This document shows positions 33,338 through 41,745 of a stretch of DNA of 64,000 nt, in pieces. The notes beneath the pieces are model-generated. The model was not told the DNA's origin. It ran no database searches and saw nothing but the letters and a program-made list of their open reading frames with translations. This DNA comes from Tunturiibacter empetritectus (GTDB lineage: Bacteria > Acidobacteriota > Terriglobia > Terriglobales > Acidobacteriaceae): the NCBI RefSeq assembly GCF_013410875.1, contig NZ_JACCCU010000001.1, positions 1,178,001-1,242,000 of the forward strand, given 5' to 3'. A program made the translations under genes and the position numbers. Each line of letters opens with the position of its first letter. The first letter of the stretch is position 1.

Positions 33338-35977
33338 TTACCTTGGCGTGAGGGTCAGGGTGTGGGTGGTGGCGGCATCGACTGCGGCGTGGCTGAAGGG
33401 CATGGAGAAGGTTGTGCCGTGGTACCAGGCAGGCCATTGATCCATGAACCAGGCACTCATTGGATTTGAGGACTCGCCGAGGACGAGGTTGAAGGTGCTG
33501 TGGTCGAGATCGGAGAGGTCGGCGGTGAAGCGCTCGGAGGGGCCGAAGCTGCGGCCTACCTGCTTGACGGTGACGTCGTCGCCGCTCTGGGGCTGGAGGC
33601 CGGGGCTGGTGGGCAGGCCAAGGACGCGCTGAAGGATCGGAGACTGGCTGTAGATGGGATGCTCGATGTCGATGGGACGGAACTGACCATAGCGCCACTT
33701 CGCGAGGTCGACGGGAGCGTGGTTGTCGGCGAGGGCCTTTGAGACGGCGGCAGTGAGCAGGTCATCCCAGGTGGAATACGCCGGGGGAAGCCAGCGGCCG
33801 GGCGTGTGCATGATGAGCCACTCTTCTGCGTAGGCCTTGTTGCCCCAGGTATAGAGAGCTGCTCCGGTGCGAGGGCCGTTAGGCTGAAGGTCCGATTTGG
33901 TTTGAGGCTGCGCGCTGAGTTGCGGGTCGAGCAGGAGCGACCACAGCGCGGCTCGAGTGGCGACCACGATGGCGGGGGCGGCAGCATCTGCGTCGACGTT
34001 GCCGTTCCAGTCGCGGAGGAGATCCGCCGCCTGATGAAGATGCTTCGAGGCAGTCTTTTCGGTCGTGAACTCGGACTTGGTGACGTGATCGATGGCGTAG
34101 GCAAGACGCTGCGCGATGACGTGATCGACGTCAGAGTACACGTCGGTCTGGAGCGCTAGCATGTCGGCCGCCGTGAGGTGGTCTTTCGTCTCGGCGGCGC
34201 GTGCCGTAAGAACCTTCCAGATGCGTTCGTTGCGATAAGGAGCGGTCCAGTTTAGGGTGATCGGATAGGGGTAGTCGTCGCCGGTGACACGTGCATTGGC
34301 GGTGGCGAGGATGCCGTTGGACGGGTCCACCGCACGGGGAAGCATCTCGTAGGGAATCGTGCCAGCCCACTCCTGCGTAGCGTCGAGTGCGTCGCTGGGA
34401 ACCGGGCTGATGGGGCTTGGTGTCGCAATATTGCCGCGAATCGGAATCTTTCCGACGGCATGGTAGCCGATGTGACCCTGATCGTCCGCATAGACGAGAT
34501 TCTGCGCAGGGCCGCCAAAGCTGGAGAAAGCAGCGACCAGGCCGACGCCGTCAGTCGCCGTATCGATGGCCAAAAACGATGGTGTGATGTTTGCAGGGTC
34601 GTAGATCGTCCAACGGAGGGAGAGGCTGCGCTTCTCGCTGGGAAAGATGCCCGAGATGATCGGCGTATTCACGCCGCCGTGTTGAGTCGCAGGCACATCA
34701 AGAACAACATCCTTCGCCCCTTTGACGTGGAGAACCTCCTGCTGATGAATCACCGCATGCCAGCTGTTGTCTGCCGCTTGATACTCCATCGCGTCGCCGC
34801 TGCCACGCGTGTGTTCGACATACACGTCCTGCACCTCGGCGCCGAGATTCGTGAACCCCCACGCAACATGGGCGTTGTGGCCGACGATGATAAACGGGAC
34901 CCCCGGCAGCGAGACGCCGGAGACGTGAAGATCTCCATTCGGCACAGGCGCTTCGAGATCCGCCTGATACCAGATCCCCGGAATATTGTGCGTCAGATGC
35001 ATGTCATTTGAGAGCAGTGGCTTGCCGGTAGCCGTATGCGCGCCCGCGACAACCCAGTCGTTCGACCCTGCAAAACAGCCCTCGCAGACTGGGTTCTTGA
35101 GCGTCTCCTGCAGCGCAAGCAGATCCTCCGCACTCACCGTAGAAAGCTCCGGCCTGCGAAGCTTCGTCTGCGATTCATCAAGCGGAATGTCCGGAATATC
35201 CTGCTGCGGCGCTGTGAGATCAACCATAGGCAGAGCCGGCGGGTGGTCGCGCCACGAGCCCACAGGATAGAGATCCCCAACCAGATGCGACGGAAGCCGC
35301 GCAGTCAGCGCCTCGCGATTCAGCTGCTGCGGAAAGCTGTTGGTCAGATCCTGAAACATCACCAGCCCAATCAGAAGGCTGTCCCGCGGTGTCCACGGTG
35401 CGGGCTCATAACGCAGCAGGCGAAACTCCAGCGGCAGATGTGCGCTCTGGTCGGCGATGGACGCATTCACGCCAGCGGAGTACCGCTCCAGCAGATGAAG
35501 CTGATCAGCTGGAAGAGTAGCAAGCGCACGGTCGGCGGAGGCGCGAATCCGCAGAGTACGCTGCGCCCGATCATGCGGAATCAGCGGCGCTCCAAGTATC
35601 TCCGCAAGACTGCCGGACGCATGCCGGCGCAGCGCATCCATCTGCCACAGCCGATCCTGCGCCGTCACGTACCCCTGCGCCATCACCAGATCGTCCAGCG
35701 AACTCGCCCGAAGGTGCGGAACTCCATGGTCATCGCGCTCGACCGAGACCGGCGCGGACAACCCCGCGACAGAGATCGCTCCATCCACCTGCGGCAGAGC
35801 ATCCCGCATTGCCTTGCGCGTCCAGTGCCGCGCATAGAAGAAACCAACCAGGCCGAAGATCAATACAAGCAAAGTAAAAATGACCACAAGTCGATAAAAG
35901 ATCCGTCTGCGTCGAACCTGCAGGGCGGTGCGGGCTTCTTCCGGGGAGGCTGCGGCGATCGATTCGTACGGATTCAT
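33338..35977 (-). CDS. Membrane-anchored penicillin acylase family (Ntn-hydrolase) protein
   Basis: Protein of 879 residues from the ATG at 35977 (MNPYESIAAASPEEART); the frame is open 23 codons further but without a ribosome-binding site for either start. A single membrane anchor lies at about 28-50 in place of a cleavable signal. The A-chain region has VSVERDDHGVPHLRASSLDDLVMAQGY and AQDRLWQMDALRR. Autoprocessing should occur before Ser in CFAGSNDWVVAG, the family's catalytic N-terminal serine of the B chain (Asp replaces the more common second Asn). The family cleaves acyl amides, including acyl-homoserine lactones in some members; the substrate here is unknown. Confidence 0.88.
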   Translation of the reverse strand: MNPYESIAAASPEEARTALQVRRRRIFYRLVVIFTLLVLIFGLVGFFYARHWTRKAMRDALPQVDGAISVAGLSAPVSVERDDHGVPHLRASSLDDLVMAQGYVTAQDRLWQMDALRRHASGSLAEILGAPLIPHDRAQRTLRIRASADRALATLPADQLHLLERYSAGVNASIADQSAHLPLEFRLLRYEPAPWTPRDSLLIGLVMFQDLTNSFPQQLNREALTARLPSHLVGDLYPVGSWRDHPPALPMVDLTAPQQDIPDIPLDESQTKLRRPELSTVSAEDLLALQETLKNPVCEGCFAGSNDWVVAGAHTATGKPLLSNDMHLTHNIPGIWYQADLEAPVPNGDLHVSGVSLPGVPFIIVGHNAHVAWGFTNLGAEVQDVYVEHTRGSGDAMEYQAADNSWHAVIHQQEVLHVKGAKDVVLDVPATQHGGVNTPIISGIFPSEKRSLSLRWTIYDPANITPSFLAIDTATDGVGLVAAFSSFGGPAQNLVYADDQGHIGYHAVGKIPIRGNIATPSPISPVPSDALDATQEWAGTIPYEMLPRAVDPSNGILATANARVTGDDYPYPITLNWTAPYRNERIWKVLTARAAETKDHLTAADMLALQTDVYSDVDHVIAQRLAYAIDHVTKSEFTTEKTASKHLHQAADLLRDWNGNVDADAAAPAIVVATRAALWSLLLDPQLSAQPQTKSDLQPNGPRTGAALYTWGNKAYAEEWLIMHTPGRWLPPAYSTWDDLLTAAVSKALADNHAPVDLAKWRYGQFRPIDIEHPIYSQSPILQRVLGLPTSPGLQPQSGDDVTVKQVGRSFGPSERFTADLSDLDHSTFNLVLGESSNPMSAWFMDQWPAWYHGTTFSMPFSHAAVDAATTHTLTLTPR

Positions 35978-36145
35978 AGCTTTGATCGAAGTGTAAATGG
36001 AGAGCGGGATCGACGCGCAAACTCGACAGATCACTGCACACATCATTTAATCTGATTTACTTAGCATCAACTACATCAGTACGAGATGTGATCTGGTTTG
36101 GAACGCGGTGCGGGCCTGGAACCGGGTGTCATGAACGGGGGTGTC

Positions 36146-37768
36146 ATGGAAGCTGGATCGAGTCTTCATGCTGTCGAGACGGTCATTCTGCTGCTGCTGA
36201 TGCTGGTCGCCTGCTTTGCGGCAATGGCGCGGCGGCTCAAGGTGCCTTATCCCATCGTGCTGGTGCTGGCGGGGCTCATCATCAGCTTCCTGCCACGCAT
36301 GCCACGCGTACCGCTCGATCCCGACGTTGTCTTCGTCGTCTTTCTGCCGCCGCTGCTTTACTCCTCCGCCTGGTCGATGTCTTGGCGCGAGTTTCGCCGC
36401 AACGGAGTAGTAATCGGCCTGCTGGCGTTCGGCCTGGTCGGCTTCACCGTCTGGGGAGTCGCCTTCTTCTCTGACCACTTCATCACCGCGCTCGACTGGA
36501 AGGCAGGCTTTCTGCTCGGCGCCGTGGTCGCCACAACAGATGCGATCGCCGCGACCTCGATCGCAAAATCCATCGGCCTTCCCCGACGCATCGTCGACAT
36601 CCTCGAAGGGGAGAGTCTGCTCAACGATGCTACCGGCCTGCTCGCCCTCGAGATAGGGATTGGCATCATCCAGGGGGGACAGACGCCAACTCTCGGCGGC
36701 GGTCTCTTCAGACTGCTGTATCTAGTCATCGGAGGGCTTCTAATCGGCCTGCTGATCGGCATTATCGTCGGCTGGCTGGAGAAGTTCATCGACGACGGCC
36801 CGGTCGAGCTGGTCGTCAGTCTCGTCGTTCCCTACGCAGCCTACCTCGCAGGAGAGCACGCGAAGGCATCGGGAGTTTTAGCAGTAGTCGCGTGCGGAAT
36901 CTACATGAGCCGCAAGAGTACAGAGTTCTTCTCGCCGGCAGTGCGGTTACAGGTCGTTGGGGCGTGGGATGCGTTGACCTTCATGTTGAATGGGCTGGTC
37001 TTTGTGCTCATCGGCCTGCAGCTCCCCTATGTGCTGGCCGGAATCCACGGACGGTTCAGCAAGGGAACGCTGATCTTTTACGGAGCCGTCTTCAGCGTCG
37101 TGCTGATCGTGTTGCGAATGGTATGGGTCTTCCCGGTCTTCAAGATCGCAGCGTTTGTCGATCGACGCTGGATGAAACACAAGGAAGAGGAGTTGCAGCC
37201 GCGCGAGGTCTTCGTCGTGGGCTGGACAGGGATGCGCGGGGTACTTGCGCTGGCAGCTGCAATCTCAGTTCCCGAGATACTCGGAGACGGCAGGTCCGAG
37301 ACGAGAAACCTGATCGTGTTCCTCGCCTTCTGCGTGATCCTCGTCACCCTGGTACTGCAGGGTCTCACGCTGCCCGCTTTGATTCGTGTGTTGGGCCTTG
37401 CAGGAAACGCGGGAATGGATCCTGAGGAGAAGGAGGCGCGGCGCATCGTTCTACGGGCGGCTGTTCACCATCTCGAAGAAGGGCGTAAGCGCGATGGCCA
37501 TGATGCGGAGCATTTATACGACGACCTCATCCATCGCTACCGGCACAAACTCGCAGCCGTCGGCGGAGGCGCTGAGGGGGATCTGGAGGCTGTTGATAGG
37601 GAGACGATGACGCGACTGCGAAGCATTATGGAAGATGCCCTGCAGGCCGAGCGACGCACGCTCATCTCTCTGCGGGATAACGGACGCATTGGAGACGATG
37701 TGCTCCGAACGATGGAGCGCGAGCTCGACCTTGCAGAGACGCGATATCAGGGAACGCCGATCGCGTAA
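36146..37768 (+). CDS. CPA1-family Na+/H+ antiporter
   Basis: Protein of about 540 residues. ATGs at 36131 and 36146 are both possible; the latter follows GGGGGTG. Around twelve membrane helices occupy residues 1-400. The family core ATTDAIAATSIAKSIGLPRRIVDILEGESLLNDATGLLALE contains the acidic TDxxA and ND motifs of CPA1 exchangers. The C-terminal 130 residues are cytoplasmic and helical (EKEARRIVLRAAVHHLEEGRKRDG), as in NhaP/NhaG-type proteins. It exchanges cytoplasmic Na+ or K+ for protons in pH and salt homeostasis. It stands alone and converges on a CPBP protease gene. Confidence 0.9.
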   Translation: MEAGSSLHAVETVILLLLMLVACFAAMARRLKVPYPIVLVLAGLIISFLPRMPRVPLDPDVVFVVFLPPLLYSSAWSMSWREFRRNGVVIGLLAFGLVGFTVWGVAFFSDHFITALDWKAGFLLGAVVATTDAIAATSIAKSIGLPRRIVDILEGESLLNDATGLLALEIGIGIIQGGQTPTLGGGLFRLLYLVIGGLLIGLLIGIIVGWLEKFIDDGPVELVVSLVVPYAAYLAGEHAKASGVLAVVACGIYMSRKSTEFFSPAVRLQVVGAWDALTFMLNGLVFVLIGLQLPYVLAGIHGRFSKGTLIFYGAVFSVVLIVLRMVWVFPVFKIAAFVDRRWMKHKEEELQPREVFVVGWTGMRGVLALAAAISVPEILGDGRSETRNLIVFLAFCVILVTLVLQGLTLPALIRVLGLAGNAGMDPEEKEARRIVLRAAVHHLEEGRKRDGHDAEHLYDDLIHRYRHKLAAVGGGAEGDLEAVDRETMTRLRSIMEDALQAERRTLISLRDNGRIGDDVLRTMERELDLAETRYQGTPIA

Positions 37769-37772
37769 GACT

Positions 37773-37928
37773 GTCCTGCCGGGGCGTTCGCACGCCTTTT
37801 TACTGCTTTGCGTGGTCCTCCCGTTGGTCGGAATGATCATCTTCGCGACCAAAGGGAGGACCACGCGGAGCGGTATACATGTCACGAAGTGACCGCCCCA
37901 CGCGAAGTGGGCCGGTCCGGCAAGGCAG
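37773..37928. repeat. REP/BIME-like element, copy D (two arms)
   Basis: It starts GTCCTGCCGG and contains CCTCCCGTTGGTCGG with an inverted CGACCAAAGGGAGG 14 bases later. It ends with GGTATACATGTCACGAAGTG and a GTCCGGCAAGGCAG mirror of the left edge. It lies between convergent genes. Its left arm shares a TTCGCACGCCTTTTTACTGC variant with copy E. Confidence 0.82.
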
Positions 37929-37932
37929 TATC

Positions 37933-38967
37933 TTATGACTCGGCGGGACGCTCCGGCAGCCTGATATAGCCGGCATTAGTGCGAGGCAGCGTAAACACGA
38001 TGACGGCAACGATGAGCACGATGATCGGCAGAATGAGGATGCTGCCTTCAGGACCCGTCGTGCCTCCACTCAGCAGAGGCTTGCCGACGGGATGGGTAGC
38101 GAGCAGATGATGCTTAATCATGATGCCGCTGTCGGCTACTCCGTAAAGAAACGATTGGCCCCAGTCCCAGGTGGTATGGAAGCCGATCGCCCACCAGAGA
38201 GAGCCCGTGCGCCACAACACAAGGCAGAACATCATCGCAGCGAGCCCGGCAGTCAGCAGTCCGACGGGCGACTCACCAGGGTTGCTGCCGTGGACCAGGC
38301 CAAAGAGAATCGAAAAGAAAAGTGCCGAAGCCCAGAAGGCGAGCACGTTGCTGTGCGCGGTCTTGAAGACCGATCGAAAGAGGCCGGCCAACCCTCGAGT
38401 AAGCGTGTACTGCAGATAGCCGCGAGTGACGTACTCCTCCAGCAGGCCGACAGCAAAGAACATGGCAAGCCACTGCGCACCGTAACGCAGTATGTCGCTG
38501 CCAAAAAGAAGGCGGCCATCGAAGACAAGAAAACCGGCCTTCCAGAGGATGAGGATGAACGGCGTAAGACAGATGATGCCCCAGGCGAGGCCCGCGACAA
38601 AGTGAGGAAGTTTCCTGGTGCCTCCAAGCCCGTAGACGCCAACCGGGCGGCGTTCTACCTTCGACATGATCCAGGTAACGATTCCAACTACCAACAGCGG
38701 AACGGCTTCGTTCAGAAACATGAAGTAGAAAGGGATGGTGTGGTCTGGTGAGTTCTGATGTGTCGGTGGATGAATCTTCACTGCAATAAGGTGCGCGACG
38801 AACATAAACGCCGCGAACATAGCAATGAAGAGCAGGATGCTCCAGCCAGCACGAAGCCCGTCGGTGCCGAAGAACACATGGCGCGCTGGCGAGGGGCGCT
38901 CGATCGTAGATTGCGGGCTGGGAGGCAGCGGATTGTCGGACGATGGAGACTGGGTATCGGTCTGCAA
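37933..38967 (-). CDS. CPBP family intramembrane glutamic protease
   Basis: Protein of 344 residues starting at TTG 38967 with GAGGA eight bases upstream. After a polar N-terminus there are about eight membrane helices. The Abi/CPBP (Rce1-like) signature is complete: LLEEYVTRGYLQY (EExxxR), FGLVHGSNPG (FxxxH) and GFHTTWDWGQSF (HxxxxxxQ-like third motif). The family includes CAAX-type prenyl endopeptidases and bacteriocin-immunity proteins; in Acidobacteriota the substrates are unknown. The ATP-free catalytic residues are the two Glu and the His seen here. Confidence 0.88.
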   Translation of the reverse strand: MQTDTQSPSSDNPLPPSPQSTIERPSPARHVFFGTDGLRAGWSILLFIAMFAAFMFVAHLIAVKIHPPTHQNSPDHTIPFYFMFLNEAVPLLVVGIVTWIMSKVERRPVGVYGLGGTRKLPHFVAGLAWGIICLTPFILILWKAGFLVFDGRLLFGSDILRYGAQWLAMFFAVGLLEEYVTRGYLQYTLTRGLAGLFRSVFKTAHSNVLAFWASALFFSILFGLVHGSNPGESPVGLLTAGLAAMMFCLVLWRTGSLWWAIGFHTTWDWGQSFLYGVADSGIMIKHHLLATHPVGKPLLSGGTTGPEGSILILPIIVLIVAVIVFTLPRTNAGYIRLPERPAES

Positions 38968-39112
38968 GGGAATCCTCGTGGAGATGGATTAAAGTACGAG
39001 AAGATCTCGCGAAAAGTTCCGCGAAGCGATAGGTATCAGCAGTCATTCAGGTGCGCTATGCTGGACTCTTCACACCTTCCGGAAAGGTGTTAAGCGCGGG
39101 AGAGAGCCGATT

Positions 39113-40114
39113 TTGGACTGCAAGATCTTTTATCACGATAAGTGCTTCGATGGAGCCTGTTCGGCTTCGCTGTTCACGCGGTTCCACCGGGAGTGCGTGA
39201 AGACGGCGACCACGTACTCCTATCACGGACTCGTGCACCGGACCGGCGCGCTGTTCGACGAAGGCGACTTCGGCAGCGGCGAAAATGCAATCGTGGACTT
39301 CAAATACTCGGCCTCACCCAAAGTGACGTGGTGGTTCGATCATCACCAGAGCGCGTTTTTGACGCCAGAAGACCAGAAGAACTTTGAAACAGGACAGGCC
39401 GATGGATCGCAGCGTATGCGAAAGTTCTTCAACGCGAACTACATCTCCTGCACCAGCCTGATCGCAGACATCGCGCAGCTAAACTTCGGCTTCAACACAG
39501 CCCCCGTGCTGGAGCTGATCCAGTGGGCCGACATCGTCGACGGTGCACGGTACGAGAGCGCCAAGGCTGCGGTAGAGATGGCCGCCCCGGCGATGAAGCT
39601 GACGATGGTGATCGAAAGTTCCTCGGACCCGACCTTGGTGCCGAAACTGATTCCTATCTTGACCGAGATGAGTCTGCAACAGGTACTGGACCAAGGGATC
39701 GTGCAGGCGCTGTTGGGTCCGTTAATGGACCGCCACTGGGCAGCGCTCGAGCTGATCAAACAGCGAGCCACCGTCGACCATGGTGTGATCACCTTCGACA
39801 TCACCGACCAGCCGACCGAGGGTTATAACAAGTTCATACCGTACTATCTGCATCCCGACGCAACCTACAACGTGGGACTTAGCAAGTCGAGCTTTCGTAC
39901 CAAGGTGTCGGTTGGCACTAACCCGTGGACCAAGCGGATGACCTCCGAACTGGTCAATCTCGCTGCCATCTGCGAGCGCTATGGCGGCGGCGGACACGCT
40001 CGTGTAGGCGCAATCAGCTTCCCCCCTGATCGGGAAGACGAAGCGCGAAAGGCCGTCGGCGAGATCGTGGCTGAGCTGCAAGCAGCTTCCACCGGGCATG
40101 AAAAAAATAGTTGA
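39113..40114 (+). CDS. DHH family phosphoesterase
   Basis: Protein of 333 residues starting at TTG 39113, with GGGAGAGAG about ten bases upstream and no better start. The N-terminus KIFYHDKCFDGACSASLF holds the DxDG-like metal site, and WWFDHHQSAF (about 72-81) is the name-giving DHH motif. The C-terminal GGGGHARVGAISF (about 289-301) is the DHHA1 substrate motif. The family hydrolyses phosphodiester bonds in short RNAs, cyclic dinucleotides or pAp using Mn2+. The substrate cannot be resolved from the sequence. Its stop is five bases from a copy of the ~140-bp dispersed repeat. Confidence 0.85.
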   Translation: MDCKIFYHDKCFDGACSASLFTRFHRECVKTATTYSYHGLVHRTGALFDEGDFGSGENAIVDFKYSASPKVTWWFDHHQSAFLTPEDQKNFETGQADGSQRMRKFFNANYISCTSLIADIAQLNFGFNTAPVLELIQWADIVDGARYESAKAAVEMAAPAMKLTMVIESSSDPTLVPKLIPILTEMSLQQVLDQGIVQALLGPLMDRHWAALELIKQRATVDHGVITFDITDQPTEGYNKFIPYYLHPDATYNVGLSKSSFRTKVSVGTNPWTKRMTSELVNLAAICERYGGGGHARVGAISFPPDREDEARKAVGEIVAELQAASTGHEKNS

Positions 40115-40119
40115 GAAAG

Positions 40120-40260
40120 TTGGCGTATTTTTCGGTCGCGAAAAAGTGACGGCTAACGCACCACGTTCACCACGCATTCCACCACGTTCTCACCAGCAAA
40201 ATACCACGCCAAAACCGCTCTTTTTCTAAAACACCCCTCAAAAACATCAGCAAAACACAC
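40120..40260 (-). repeat. ~140-bp dispersed repeat, copy 2 (inverted relative to copy 1)
   Basis: Reverse complement of this segment aligns end to end with 12551-12692: TTTTTGAGGGGTGTTTT, GAAAAAGAGCGG, GGCGTGGTATTTTG, GTGGTGGAATGCGTGGTGAA, TTAGCCGTCAC and ACCGAAAAATACGCCA occur in the same order. Read on the minus strand it directly follows the hairpin behind rseP, reproducing the gene-terminator-repeat order seen at copy 1. Confidence 0.75.
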
Positions 40261-40303
40261 AAAACCCCGGAGCGAACCATGCTCGCTCCGGGGTTTATTT
40301 TTT
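40261..40303. terminator. Bidirectional rho-independent terminator behind rseP
   Basis: AAACCCCGGAGCGA pairs with TCGCTCCGGGGTTT around a short loop. An A-run on the left and a T-rich right side let it work for the minus-strand rseP gene (stop at 40312) and for transcripts arriving from the left. Confidence 0.85.
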
Positions 40304-40311
40304 CTAAATTC

Positions 40312-41706
40312 TTAAGGTTTAAGCTTCGTAAACAGGTTGAGTTTTGTCAGGTCGTTGAAGATGACAAACGCAAAGAACGCCAGCAGGCAAACAAACGCAA
40401 CCTGATACACGCGCTCCTTGATCTGCTGATTCACATCCCGCCGCATGATCGTCTCGATCAACAAAAACAGGATCATTCCGCCATCGAGAATCGGAATCGG
40501 CAGCAGGTTGAAGATCCCAAGATTCAATGAGATATAGCTCATCAACCCAATCAGCGGCATCCATCCGGGCATCTGCGCCGCCTGATGAATCTGCTGTCCA
40601 ATCCCAATCGGGCTCTGCAGACTCTTCACCGAAACTTGCCGCGTAAACAGCCGCTTGAGCACTTCAACAATCAGCAAGGAACCTTTTTTGTTGAACTCCC
40701 ACGAAGCAACCATCGCCTTACCTAGCGGCAGCCGCTCCACCTTAACAGGTGGCTGCACTGCAACAAACCCTAGGCGATAGTCCTTTTGCTTAGGTCCTCC
40801 AGGCGTCTCCGCTAGCTCCGGAGTCACTTGAATCGGCAGCGTCTGCGTTGCGCCATCGGCGGCAGTGCGTTCAATCACAAGGTCTGCGGGTTTGCCAGCC
40901 TGATCCTGAAGGTAGGACAGTAGCGCAGGAACAGAGTGCATCTGGAGCCCGTCGATGCTGACGATCTTGTCGTGTGGCTTGAGGCCGGCGCGAACTGCAG
41001 GCATGTTGGGCTCAAGCGAGTCGACTTGAACCGGCGTCGTCTGCATCTTCGGAATGATGCCCAGATTGTCGAGGGAGAAGTCGTCTGGAGCGCCCTTGTT
41101 TTCGACAAAAAGTTTGGTGTCGACACGCTGACCGTCGTGGAGGAAGGAGAAGGGAACGGTCTGGTTGAGGTTTAGAAGAGAACGGGTGCCGACTTGGTCC
41201 CATGTTGGATTTTCGATGGTGTCGTAGTGGATGATGGTGTCGCCGCTATGGATACCGGTGCGGGCTGCGGGTGTGTTGGGGGTGATGTAATCGGTGTAGG
41301 CGGGGCCGTCGATGAACTCCTGCACCTCGTTGTGGAGCATCGAGACGCCGGTCATGAGGCCGAGGGCGAGCAGGAAGTTGGCGAACGGGCCTGCGAGTGC
41401 GACGAGGATACGCTGCCAACGGGGGTGCGCGTTGAAGTCACCAGGATCGGTGGGGGCGACACTGCCGGGGGTAAGTTCATTGCCGGCAAAACCCATCTCA
41501 CCGGCCATCTTGACGTAGCCGCCGAGGGGGACTGCGGCGATCTGGTACTCGGTGTCGCCGCGGCGGAAGCCGAAGAGGCGCTTGCCGAAGCCGATGGAGA
41601 AGACCTCGACGCGGATGCCGCAGAGCTTGGCGACGGCGAAGTGGCCGAACTCGTGGACCAGAACCATGATGCCGAGGACGATGAGGAGCTGGACGATTGT
41701 TGCCAT
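40312..41706 (-). CDS. rseP: RIP metalloprotease RseP (site-2 protease)
   Basis: Protein of 464 residues. HEFGH at about 18-22 in the first membrane helix and NLGIFNLLPIPILDGG (about 405-420) form the zinc site of site-2 proteases. Two PDZ domains lie between (for example NTPAARTGIHSGDTIIHYD and MPAVRAGLKPHDKIVSIDG). RseP cuts transmembrane anti-sigma factors and signal-peptide remnants within the inner membrane. It starts 39 bp downstream of dxr on the same strand, the common dxr-rseP arrangement. The 3' part of the gene uses C-rich plus-strand sequence while its 5' part is G-rich. Confidence 0.95.
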   Translation of the reverse strand: MATIVQLLIVLGIMVLVHEFGHFAVAKLCGIRVEVFSIGFGKRLFGFRRGDTEYQIAAVPLGGYVKMAGEMGFAGNELTPGSVAPTDPGDFNAHPRWQRILVALAGPFANFLLALGLMTGVSMLHNEVQEFIDGPAYTDYITPNTPAARTGIHSGDTIIHYDTIENPTWDQVGTRSLLNLNQTVPFSFLHDGQRVDTKLFVENKGAPDDFSLDNLGIIPKMQTTPVQVDSLEPNMPAVRAGLKPHDKIVSIDGLQMHSVPALLSYLQDQAGKPADLVIERTAADGATQTLPIQVTPELAETPGGPKQKDYRLGFVAVQPPVKVERLPLGKAMVASWEFNKKGSLLIVEVLKRLFTRQVSVKSLQSPIGIGQQIHQAAQMPGWMPLIGLMSYISLNLGIFNLLPIPILDGGMILFLLIETIMRRDVNQQIKERVYQVAFVCLLAFFAFVIFNDLTKLNLFTKLKP

Positions 41707-41745
41707 GAAGTTCGGAAGGACCTCGTTACCTGGTTAGCTGCAGAC

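Noticed and set aside
35036-36055. 339-codon plus-strand frame
   Set aside because: Antisense shadow of the penicillin acylase family gene.
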